DNA of 64,000 nt, from NCBI GenBank assembly GCA_032622095.1, contig CP136067.1, forward strand, positions 96,834,707 to 96,898,706, written 5' to 3'. Numbering within the stretch: position 1 is the stretch's first letter; every line of letters begins with the position of its first letter. Under the pieces are notes generated by a model that saw only the letters and a list, made by a program, of their open reading frames with translations, did not search any database and had not been told where the DNA came from. Source of the stretch: Siphonodentalium dalli. Lineage: Eukaryota; Mollusca; Scaphopoda; Gadilida; Siphonodentaliidae. This document shows, piece by piece, positions 23,079 to 32,960 of the stretch. The position numbers and the translations under genes are program-made.

Positions 23079-23429
23079 TTCAATTCCGTTGGTTTATTCT
23101 GGTCATCATATAGGATATTACCGATGTTACTATTACAAAATCATTTACATAATATTTATGTATGCGGGCACATAGGTTATCATGTAGATTGAGCGGATTT
23201 CTACGACACTATGGTCATGTTCAAAATAATTATTATTTTAGATTTGATCAATGTGGTCCAGTAAGTGGGGTTTGTGCTTTGAGTGCTAATTAGACTCACG
23301 AGGACTGAACTCGTTTGGGTCGTGATTCTTTTGCGATAACTTGACTCAGACGAGATTGGTTGCATAAATGCTTACTTTCCAATGAATTTATAGTAATTTA
23401 TGCCTTCATTCAAGGTTGGGGCAGACCAT

Positions 23430-23975
23430 TTGCCATGGCAGGATTCTCCTCGTGACAATTCATACTATGTGGGTATCACCCACAGTCTATAAATCTCCTA
23501 GAAATTTTGAGTAGATACCACCACATTGCGACCGGTTGCCATAGCAACTTCTTTTCGGAAATTTATGTTTTTGGGGGCTGTAATTTCGCTACGTGACGTT
23601 ATGTTTGAATCAAATATAAATGGTTTTCCTAAGTTAAAGGATCCAGGGCTATGTTGCCAACATCTGGAACTAACCTTGCTCTAAAATCTTCCTTCAGACC
23701 GAGGGCGCCATTCAAAATGGCCACCGAACCATCTTTGCTACTGTTATATAATTTTATAGCCATGTATGCGTTAATTTCATGCTGTGTCCGACTATTTGGC
23801 ATGACATAATTATCCAGGTGACAACTCATAATATACGGGTCATCAATCGTGGTCTATAAATCTTCCAAAATATTTTGGTCTATGCCACCAAATTGCGTCC
23901 GGTTGGCAGGGCAACCCATTTTCGGAAAGTTATGCGTTTGGGGGCTGTAATTGCGCTATAAGAGATGTCGGCATG
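23430..23975 (+). repeat. Diverged tandem duplication with a TTTGGGGGCTGTAATT core
   Basis: Blocks 23430-23610 and 23800-23975 share the order: CAGGTGACAACTCATA-like, GTCTATAAATCT, (A/T)CCACCA(C/A)ATTGCG, CCGGTTG(C/G)C and GTT(T/G)(G)GGGGCTGTAATT. The spacing is about 370 bp. The first copy carries a perfect palindromic GTTGCCATAGCAAC at 23535-23548. Confidence 0.6.
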
Positions 23976-24338
23976 CGACATTTTGAATAAAATGCAATTA
24001 ATTGCCACAAACTATGGTCCAGGAATATATTTAAATTGCTCGCGTTTCTTGTCTTTCCGCTGAAGTGGTCAAGATTCGACTGCCATGGAGATTTCCAACC
24101 GAAATATTTTCTACGCGTCTACGGCTTAGGCTCCTCGGCGCCAACATTTTGGAATAATGACGTCACGAAGTAAGTCACGCGACCCCCACGTGCCGCCAAA
24201 GGTAGGTTACATCTTCCTGGACCCCTCGCTGCGTGGTCGGCCTATCTACTGAATACCTGATACTATGCGCAAACATTTAATTATAACCGATTCATTCGCT
24301 GATTTCAAGTGTATGAATTGGGAAACGGAAAACAAGTC

Positions 24339-24617
24339 TCAGAATTTTCCGACGACATTCGTCAAGTTCCTTGTTTCTTTTTGGTTTCGGGAGTTACATA
24401 ATTGCAGTACGGTCTGCGAGTTTGGTCTTTGATCGTAACAAGGGCGAATATTTCTATAGCTCGGCTCGCGAATTTGTTGGCACTTAAGTATATCGGGGCA
24501 TTCATCGCCCAGTTCTACATTCCAGGGGGCACATTGTCGTTCCGAGTAGTCAACAATGTACAACAAGAAAACCATAGTCAGAAATGGTAACGCCACCAAT
24601 ATCATATTATTAGCCAT
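24339..24617 (-). CDS. Hypothetical secreted, cysteine-containing protein (92 codons)
   Basis: The ATG at 24617 begins MANNMILVALPFLTMVFLLY, a good signal peptide or signal anchor (about residues 5-21). A mature part of about 65 residues follows with six cysteines (CAPWN, DECPD, LKCQ, RPCYD, QLCN). It ends at a stop at 24339. I do not recognise the family. The hydrophobic start and regular cysteines favour a real product or first exon over chance, but there is no independent support. A plus-strand frame overlaps it. Confidence 0.35.
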   Translation of the reverse strand: MANNMILVALPFLTMVFLLYIVDYSERQCAPWNVELGDECPDILKCQQIREPSYRNIRPCYDQRPNSQTVLQLCNSRNQKETRNLTNVVGKF

Positions 24618-24799
24618 AAATATAAATTATAATACAATTATTCTAAAAACTAGCTTTCAAATTTTATGTGGGAAATTTGCATACTTCCATATTTCAAGTT
24701 TTCCCGTTTCTCGTGTTATACATTACTTTCTTCAAACTGTCTAGTTTATTACACAAGCTGATGGGCCCGACTTCGTCCGGGCTGTTTCCCATCTGATTT

Positions 24800-25330
24800 C
24801 CGGCGAAAGGCGCGATTTGACCTTCAATTGACTATTTCGAAAGTCAAGGTCAGGTCAGGGTCATGATTTTACCCGTCCAAAACACCCCCACCCGGAGAAA
24901 AGTACCCCTAGGTATCAAATTCGTCGAAATCCGTCCGTTTTACCCCACTTGACCTTTAATTAACAATTTTGAAGGTGAAGGTAAGGTCGGAGTCATGATT
25001 TGACCCGTCCAAAACACTCCCCCGACAAAAGTACCCATAGGTATCAAATTTCGTCGAAATCCATCCGTTTTACCCCACTTGACCTTTAATTAACAATTTT
25101 GAAGGTCAAGGTCACGCCGAGGTCACAATTTGAACCGTTCAAAACACTCCCCGGACAAAAGTATCCCTAGGTATCAAATTTCGCCGAAATTTGTCCGTTT
25201 TACCAAATTGACATTGCATTGACAGTTTTAAAGGTCAAGGTCATGTCGGGGTCACGATTTGACCCGTCCAAAACACTTCCCGGACGCAAATACCCATAAG
25301 TATCAAATTACGTTGAAATCTATGTAAAGC
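24800..25330 (+). repeat. About 120-bp tandem repeat, four copies, rich in AAGGTCAAGGTCA
   Basis: Each unit has (T)TGACCTT(T)AATTAACAATT, GAAGGTCAAGGTCA(N)GTCG, GGTCA(T/C)(G/A)ATTTGACCCGTCC, AAAACACTCC, ACAAAAGTACCC and AGGTATCAAATTTCG. Copies start near 24820, 24950, 25080 and 25205. Divergence is modest. The AGGTCA-type sequences are direct half-sites for nuclear receptors, perhaps by chance of the repeat sequence. Confidence 0.75.
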
Positions 25331-25794
25331 CGAAGAGGACATATTAGTTGCTAATTGCTAGATATACGACGCACGCCTTGTCGCGGTATTTTAAAGGTGT
25401 TTCAAACTAGGAGATAGAAGTATACTGCGTTTCAAATGGTGACGAATTATAGTATTTTATTCAAATTTTATGGCATACATTGTGATTAAAACCGTATATA
25501 CTATAAACAAATGAATGACTCGAAAATTAAGTGGGCCTTTAAACAAAGTCACAATTGCAGTTAGGCTCATCTCATACTAGTCTATTCAGCGATATTCTGC
25601 TGCGCAGTTTGTTATAGCCTCCAGTATTTATTGAGCGTTATAGCCCCACTGTTATAATTCGCCTTTAGCAGGCGTACTCTTGCCTCAGATTATTGAGATA
25701 TTAGGTCACACGTAATGACATTACATCGCATGGAAACATAGCAATTGTGTGGGCTGCTTGGCGTGAATATGTAATGATAAATAAGGTCATACGT

Positions 25795-26465
25795 AATGAC
25801 ATTAAACTCAAGAAAACCCGCGAAAACAAAACAAAATCACATTTAATGTTTTAAGTTATTTCCTTCATAAAAAGAATCTTCGTGATAATGAACCCTCTCA
25901 ATACTTTAGAATATAGAATTAACCTTAAAATAACATAAACCCCCGGAATACAGAACCTTCGGAATAACGAACCTTCGGATTGGTGAACCTTCGGAATAGC
26001 GAACATTCAGAGAAATTTCGGAATAGTGGACCTTCGGGATAGTGAACCTTCGGAATAGACATGCCCCCCCAATATTCATATTATATGCCCAGAGTTCAAA
26101 GGTATGGGCCCATAAAATTCTAAATTAGGCCCTTAAAATATTGAACTCCAAATTGGAGCCCACACAGAACATCCATTAAGTAAACTGTACCTGTGTCATG
26201 TCCCAATGCGGGAGGGTCCATATATACCACAACATTCATATTATATGCCAAGAATTCCAAGGTATGGGCCCACGTACTCACATTAAATCTCAAGAAAACC
26301 CGCGAAAACAAAACAAAATCACATTTAATGTTCTAAGTTAAGTTATTTCCTCCTGTATCTGTATCGGTTTGCGCAGGATCAGTTCGGATGTGAGCGCACA
26401 CTCCATAAAAAGAATCTTATTGATAATGAACCCTCTCAAATTAGTCTCAATACTTTAGAATATGA
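25795..26465 (+). repeat. Direct duplication AAGAAAACCCGCG...TTTAGAATAT, with TTCGGAATAG microrepeats
   Basis: 25805-25920 and 26288-26462 share CTCAAGAAAACCCGCGAAAA, AATCACATTTAATGTT, AAGTTATTTCCT, AAAAAGAATCTT and CAATACTTTAGAATAT. Between them 25935-26065 repeats GAACCTTCGGAATAG about eight times, and ATTCATATTATATGCC with AAGGTATGGGCCCA occurs twice (26072 and 26235). Confidence 0.65.
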
Positions 26466-27600
26466 AAAACTCTACACCAGCTTACACCACTGTGTGGCGT
26501 AATGAGGCCTGTTTAACGGGTAGTTTGTGATTTCTTTTCTGAACATCAGCCGGCTGTGTACAATTCTGTTGTGGTCCAGCGATATGTAGTGTTCTCTTTC
26601 GAAGTTGTCTTCATAATTATATAAACTGCGAACTTGCTTGTTTTCGAGAGGTATTTTCCCCACACCTGGATAACTCCGTCGCGTACTTCGCGATCGCAGG
26701 AAGAGGTACAGCGATTAGGGCTTTTCACATTCGGATTGGTCCAGACATTCCTCATCCCCAAAGAATTAATTGTGTTGCGGGTCTCCATCATCCACTTACT
26801 GTTCCAATATCCGGTGTGCCACAAGATCATCATTACATCATATAATTTTAGTGTGATTCTGTTTATGGGCATACAAATTAGTCTGGCCCAGTACGATATA
26901 TATGAGGCCCGATTTCATTTTCCCGGTTATAGTGCACATACCCAGTTTGACATACACGAAGGGCGTTGATGTGGATTTTTTCCCCCGCCCCTACTGTGAC
27001 TTTCAGAATCCATTTTTCTTGCTTTTCGAACCGAGCTAGATTCTCATAGCCCCCCCCCCCATCTCAGATTCGTTCGCCATAATGGGGTTACGAGTAATTG
27101 ATTTTTCGTAGACTTCCAGAATACTCTTTCCTAAGTTTGTGATTTCTGGCTTTAATGAGTAGTGCACAGGTTGCGTGTTATTTTCGTTCAATACCCCTAA
27201 TATCGTTTTCGAAGTAATTTGATTTCGCCATGTTTTGGTTGTTAGTTTGTTTTTCTCGTCGGGGAAAGTTGTACCTGCAGGCATTTATACTGCCCACATT
27301 CAGTTGGCTGCCGGTTGCGCAGTTATATCTAACCGAAGGGGTTACAATGCAATGTTTAATTTTCCAGTAACTTGTCGAAATAGTAGTTGCGTCATAATAC
27401 AGAATATTACAGGCGGGGTATACATTACGATGGATAAGATATACCTCTTCATCGGGACAACAATTGCCCGCGGTTACGCACCTACTGTGGATTCTCTCCC
27501 CTGTCAACGGATACCGTGGTTGTTGTTTCCTATCTACTATCTGCGTCGTAGATTTCGGTAGCATTTTTCCTTTATTTGGAAGTCTGTGACAGTCACGGTT
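26460..27600 (-). pseudogene. Degenerate minus-strand coding region, cysteine-bearing, family unknown
   Basis: Several adjacent minus-strand frames look coding but are broken. 27561-27255 includes RCVTAGNCCPDEE and NVYPACN, with GSINACRYNF near the break. After a one-base shift near 27255 it continues FPDEKNKLTTKTWRNQ… to about 27036. 26872-26660 reads SLGMRNVWTNPNVKSPNRCT…VWGKYL, and a further shift leads to FEREHYISLDHNRIVHSRLM… ending WCKLV at about 26472. Spaced cysteines suggest an extracellular protein. I cannot name it. It could be unrelated exons, a decayed gene, or chance. Confidence 0.3.
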
Positions 27601-28069
27601 CGCGCTGCCACTTGCCAAATTTGCCAATGGCGAAAATAATTCACAATTGGCAAAAAATATTTTCATTTGGCAAAAGTTTTGGCAAGTCACATTTTAATTC
27701 CTCAAGCAATTTGAAAAAATATTGGTCAATCAATACCATTAATTTCAGGAAACTCTTACATCGTAATTATATTAGTGGTGTTTTATAAGGTTGAGGGACA
27801 GTTAACACAAGATGTCAGCATAACTCACTTTCTACCAAACGGGTGAGGAGGTACTCACAAGTGAGTCAGCACTTCTCCTTCTTCCCCCGGGCGGACAGCT
27901 CGGGTGGCCCGTGCACTCGTATAGTTACAGGTTGTACAAAATCGGCCCCCATGATAGGTTGCTCTTTGAACTCGGATGGGGAAGCTGGAAAGTAGGCGGT
28001 ATGTTACACGGATGAGTATATTTTACAATACTGCAAACAGAAAAGCCCCCGCCTACTTAACTCGGCTTA

Positions 28070-28690
28070 TTCCGTCAAAGGTTAAGGATAACTGTAATTA
28101 CGAACTGAGAAATGCATCACATTTAAATCGTCCTATTTCAAATAGCAAATGAACAGATAAAACTTTCTTCCCCATATGCGTTATGGATTGGAACAAATTG
28201 GATGAACAAAAAAAGGAAGAAACATTCCACTCGATAGGTTCAAGAAAGCATTACTAACTAAGCCATTAAAACTACCAACATATTTTTCATATGGTAAACG
28301 GCTATTAAATATCCTTCATTGTAAACTGAGGTGTGAATGCGGTAATCTACAAGCTGATAAACTTCAAAATTATATAGCAATTTCTGCTACAGGTAGGTGT
28401 GGACATTCTGTAGAAAATGCTTTCCACTATTTTTTTGGAATGCCACCCACACTTTGAAGAAAGAATTACACTCCGTAATAATCTTCTGCGCTTTAATATA
28501 CAGTCAGTTAAGACACTTATATTTGGGGACCCGCACTTAGAACAATTATAAACAGAACATATCTTTCAAGCTGTGAAAAATTACTTACGAGATACAACTC
28601 AAGAGGAAAATCCGACAAAGTTCTGTTAAGACGCTCGCATCATTTGAATGCAAATTGTACAACTGTTAACAATGCACCATGGGCATGAGG
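28070..28690 (+). pseudogene. 3' remnant of a non-LTR retrotransposon reverse-transcriptase ORF
   Basis: Conceptual pieces in several frames match the typical C-terminal tail of non-LTR RT proteins: YELRNASHLNRPISNSK with TFFPYA, a WNKLDEQK-like stretch, then a Cys/His motif region KLRCECGNLQADKL, GRCGHSVENAFHYFF and ECHPHFEER. Frame changes occur at A and T runs (for example 28220 and 28432). The RT catalytic core is absent, so this is a 5'-truncated, dead copy. The clade is uncertain. Confidence 0.6.
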
Positions 28691-29039
28691 TACATGTATC
28701 ACGTTTAAAACAGCTACTTGAAATCATTATTAAAATTATTTAGAATTGGTGGGGTGCTGAGACTATACACACTATACTTCAAATAATATACAATGATATA
28801 CTGTATGTATACGCTTGTATATATGTTATACCTTTCGTGTTGACAACCAAAATTATTATGTATCAGTGTTATAACGGAAATTGGGAGAGGGGTTTTGTAT
28901 AAGTGGATCGCACTTGTCCTCCAATCCCAATCTGTATTGTTATATACTTATTGGTAATAAATATGTTTCAACCAAACTCGGTTAGGTAATATTCCTCGTG
29001 GGGAGTGGTGTCGCGGTGATCGTATGGTATACATAGTGT

Positions 29040-29400
29040 CGTGGTCCGGTTTGACCACTTGTTGTTTGTCCGTCCGTCCGTCCGTCTGTCTGTAGACACT
29101 TTACGCATGGTGCTATAACTGACCTCTTTTCACGCTGATCGGTATCAAATGTTGTGTATGAATTTCTCAGCACCAATTACAGATCGAAGTCGATTATGGG
29201 TTTGATCCGATAAATTTTAAAGGAATTATGGCCCTTTGCCATTGAAATAATGCATGCTTCGAAAATTCGACCATTTTTCAACTGTTAGGTTCCATAAACT
29301 TGGTCTGAGTTTCTCAGCGCACGACTACAGATCGAGTTCGAATATGGTTTGATCCGATATTCTTCATGACGTTCTGCCCCTTTGATTATTTTCTTCATGT
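29040..29400 (+). repeat. GTCCGTCCGTCC repeat copy
   Basis: GTCCGTCCGTCCGTCTGTCT at 29070, then TGACCTCTTTTCACGCTGAT, and two similar blocks of AATTTCTCAGC(A/G)C…CTACAGATCGA…TATGGTTTGATCCGAT about 160 bp apart. Same class as 20143 and 4800. Confidence 0.55.
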
Positions 29401-29585
29401 CTGACAATATATCTTAGTTACACAGTATGCACTGTCCAGGTAGACTGTTATAAACCCGGTTTACAATGCCATGCAGTTTTTCCCCTCACATAGAGCCACC
29501 GCGATAGTATCAAGTTACAATGACTCTCTTTTGTACTGGGCGAACTAACTGCTAGCGGGTGTTTTGGCCATAAGATGCGATATCA

Positions 29586-30345
29586 TTGAGGGGAATGTTT
29601 CTGCTATCATTTTTATACGCATGGTTAATTCCATTGCAGCTTAGAGGCATAATCTGGTTTTACTGTTTAATAGCATTACTGTTGGTGGTTAATGCAGTGA
29701 TTGGGTTAAGTAGATGGTTGGTTGCCTCAGCTACCCTGGTTGGCGTGGGCGCTCGCCATGATGTACCGGTGGGTTTTGGTGCATCATACGGTGGTCTCCG
29801 GGCTGTAACGGTCGTCATCCGGTACGGCGTACTGGCCGGGGTGGCCGTTACGCCTCTTTTTCTGACCTTAGTACTTGTTTTCTCCTTTTTTTCAGATGCC
29901 AAAAACGACAGCAATGAACCGACACCGATTAGTACCCGATGTCCCGGTAGAAGTGGTTGGACCATCGCGGGTGACCAGGCATGCCTTACCAGTAGGTATC
30001 CCTGCCTGTTCGAAGGGGGTGCCCGCCAGGAGTGGTACATATTCTACGGCCGCGCCTACAATTGTTCGTCCCGTGCGGCCGCGGGTCACGCGTGTGCCTG
30101 GCAATGTGCGTCATAGGTCGGTTCCGTCGACTACAGCTTCATCCGTTGGTGCGCGATCGTCGCGTGGTCTGGCGCGTGCTGTGGTCATGCCCGAGGAGGT
30201 TGCATCGGTGGCTGCTTCGGCCGAAATTCGCGGGGAAGACGAGCAGAGGACGAGGCGCGTCTGGCTCCAAAGTTGCAGGACGCATGGCTGGGACATGGTG
30301 GCATCGTCTCCCGTTAATGGTGCCGCGGTCGCTCGTCGGCATTAG
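29586..30345 (+). other. GC-rich 5' part of the tyrosine-recombinase element; possible exon
   Basis: Base composition changes sharply from AT-rich to GC-rich here. A pyrimidine tract ending TTTTTTTCAG at 29895 precedes ATGCCAAAAACGACAGC, so 29896-30345 could be an exon or an ORF start (Pro/Arg/Val-rich, no recognised domain) upstream of the recombinase. Confidence 0.35.
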
Positions 30346-30348
30346 GAG

Positions 30349-31316
30349 AGCCGCAGACTAACGCTACCGTGGCTTCTGATTTCGACATTACACCAGCGCG
30401 CCCCATGGGCCGACCCAGAATCTACTCCGTTGCCTGCGTCGCTGACCATCGACACACTGGTCGGAGCTATAACTCGTCTCCTCGTTGCGGCCCTTACCCC
30501 TTCCTCTCGGACAGGTCCCACCCGCCACTGGGGTTTTTCCTTTTGTTCAGTTTGCTTTCCGCGTTAACGTACGACAGTATCCGCTCGTTGACATGCGCAC
30601 GTTGGGGCTCTTTCTCGCGCATCTTTTCCCGATCGGGTATAGCACCGCCACATTGCGTAGCGTGATGTCGGCCATCGCCTATCAGCACAAAATTCAGGGC
30701 TTGGCGACTCCCCCTACACATTTCCGGATTCACAAATTGCTCGCGGGCCGACCCAGTACTCTTCCTATGTTACACTCTATGATCGTTGTTTTGCCTCGTG
30801 GCGTAGCAACACACACTGAACTAGTTCTCTTTCGCGCATTCTTCGTATTCGCGTTCTAAGCGCTGGCCCGTATCGACGAACTGTGCACTTCACTCTCTGC
30901 TCTTCTCAATGTTCTGCTCGGTTCCGATGTTACGGTCACGCCCGCCTCTTTTGACATCTGCTTAACACAGTGTTAATACATTGCCCCAAGTGGTCACCAT
31001 TGGCAAGTTAGCGGAACCAGCTTTTTGTCCACATCGATTCATTTCAGTCTTCACTAAACATCTCGGTTTCCGGGCGGGCCCATTCTTCTGCTCACCGGGC
31101 GGTCGGGGCATCACACGGGCGCATTTCAATGCCGTTCTCCGGAGGGTGTTGTCAAATCTGCGATTGGATGACCGGGATTTCAAGTCTCATTCCTTTCGGA
31201 TAGGAGGGGCGTGCTTGGCAGCATCGCGGGGTTACTCCGATGAACAAATCCGGATGCTCGGGCGCTGGAACTCCGACGCGTTTCGTAAGTACATCCGTCC
31301 TCCGCAGTTGTCATAA
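30349..31316 (+). pseudogene. Broken tyrosine recombinase (DIRS/Crypton-type YR)
   Basis: Split over three frames. 30349-30540 (frame 1) holds LPASLTIDTLVGAITRLLVA. 30535-30856 (frame 2) has the SAM-like core DMRTLGLFLAHLFPIGYSTA, then SVMSAIAYQHKIQGL, and ends at an in-frame TAA (30857) where the family continues. ALARIDEL, the likely first-Arg motif, follows the TAA. 30966-31316 (frame 0) holds the catalytic part: HSFRIGG (His 31188, Arg 31197), LGRW and KYIR (Tyr 31290). So there is at least one stop and two frameshifts. No reverse transcriptase or RNase H is nearby, so DIRS versus Crypton cannot be settled. This is a decayed copy of a mobile element. Confidence 0.75.
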
Positions 31317-31729
31317 CATAATTCCCGCGATTACACGCTTCCGTTCGTGTGTCTTCCCACCCTCGTATAGCACAGTCACAGCGGCCGAGCGGGCACCCTT
31401 CCATCATTGCCGGGCGTCGTTATCTACAGTTCCGTTTGCCGACTCGCGGGCACGCACAGCCCGATTTCCCGCGACTGGGAGGGGTCTGGTAGGGTTATCC
31501 GGCCTGCAAGTCGTGTCGCAGCACGCGTTGGGGATCTCGCTGCCTGGTCTCTCTCTGTGCTGTTTTCCGACCCCCCCCTTCATTTTCTGTTCCCATCGGG
31601 GTGGCGGGGCACGAGCGTTTTCCGCGTATGCGCTACATAATTTACGTGGCCCTCTGGGAGGTACTTCAAGGCCCGGTTTCCGTTTCCTTTCCGACCGACA
31701 TCCATCCCCTGCCTCTGCTGGTGGTGCGC

Positions 31730-32110
31730 AATGGTAGCGCCGGTTTCACTGTGCTAGTGATGGTTTCTTTTTGGTTATTATTATTTTTTTTCTCCAGGCG
31801 CTCAACAGTCTCTGGTAGCGCCGGTTTCACTGTTCCAGTGATGGTTTTTTAGTTCTTTATCTTCCAATGTTACCATGAAGGTTTTTTGGTTAAATTTTTG
31901 TTCACGCGCTCATCAGTATCTGGTAGCGCCGGTTTCACTGTTCCAGTGATGGTTTTTTTGTTTTTTTGGTTATTTATTTTTCACTGTTCCAGTGATGGTT
32001 TTTTGGTTATTTATTTTTCACTGTTCTAGTGATGGTTTTTTGGATATTTTTTTTATGCGCTCATCAGTCCCTGGTAGCGCCGGTTCTCACTTTTATAGTG
32101 ACTGTTTTTT
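31730..32110 (+). repeat. Tandem repeat GGTAGCGCCGGTTTCACTGT / CCAGTGATGGTTTTTT
   Basis: About four long units (31731, 31813, 31920 and 32071) plus partial ones, spaced about 80-150 bp. Each starts TGGTAGCGCCGGTTTCACTG, then T(T)CCAGTGATGGTTTTTTGG. CACTG(T..C)CAGTG forms a small dyad. It follows the recombinase relic and may be its 3' region. Confidence 0.7.
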
Positions 32111-32429
32111 GGTTATTTTTTTTCTCTCCAGCGCTCTTCAATCTCTGGGGTGGAGGTGGGTCTTTCTTATTTCCCCGCCCCGGCGTCGCGTAATTTTACA
32201 ATTTTCTTTTACGGGTGGGTTATTGCCTCAGTTTTCCCCCTTGGATTTTATTGGCTTCTGGTGGGTGTATGCCGAGCTCGCGTCTAACACTTCACTCGGC
32301 AAGTGGCGTGGTACACACACGTTGTATATGGTTCAAGCGGGGCCGCGCCACATGCCGATGGTTGTTTTTATTAATTTCGGTAATTCAATAAAAGAATTGC
32401 CATTACGCAAATATGTCTTTGTCTTTATT

Positions 32430-32960
32430 TATTTAGCCCACCAATGGTACCCAGGGAATTGTCTTAGAGTAGGGAGATATGATATAAATGCAAAAACTGT
32501 TCTCAAACAACGTCATTGGGACGCACAACTCGTTGACATAAACACATCTGCTTCATCGAGGGCCCAATTTTATAGTTTTATTAAAACGGACTACGGTTAC
32601 CCAAATTACTTGAAGATGTTGCCGTCTAATCTATCGATATACCTCTTGAAGCTCAGAACTGCAAATTATAAACTGCCTATAGAGTGCGCAAGATGGAAGA
32701 AATCTCAGAATGATAATGCCAATAGGATATGCACCATAATTATGTGGAAAATATCTAGGAGACGAATACAATTTAGTTATTAGATGCAGTCATTTGGATG
32801 AAATCAGAAAACAATATATCCCGGAGTACTTTTGGAAGAACCCTACGAGAGAGAAATTCCATGGTCTCCTATCTCTTCAAAATATAAGCCTCATAAAAAG
32901 ACTATGCATATTCCTAAGGTGTGCCTTTAAGAAGGTGTCTTATCTCATATATATTTTGAA
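32430..32960 (+). pseudogene. Second non-LTR reverse-transcriptase tail
   Basis: Frame 32430-32735 reads …QHWDAQLVDINTSASSRAQF, SFIKTDYGYPNYL, LPSNLSIYLLKLRTANYKLP, IECARWKK. After a shift near 32735 it continues GDEYNLVIRCSHLDEIRKQY then YFWKNPTREKFHGLLSLQN and a Leu/Lys-rich end. This follows the familiar C-terminus of invertebrate endonuclease-reverse transcriptases (linker helices, Cys-containing region, RxxY). The catalytic domain is missing. It runs straight into the repeat array at 32950. Confidence 0.6.

Noticed and set aside
29660-30040. Minus-strand frames of 70-126 codons in the GC-rich island
   Set aside because: High GC lowers stop density on both strands. The recombinase evidence is on the plus strand only.
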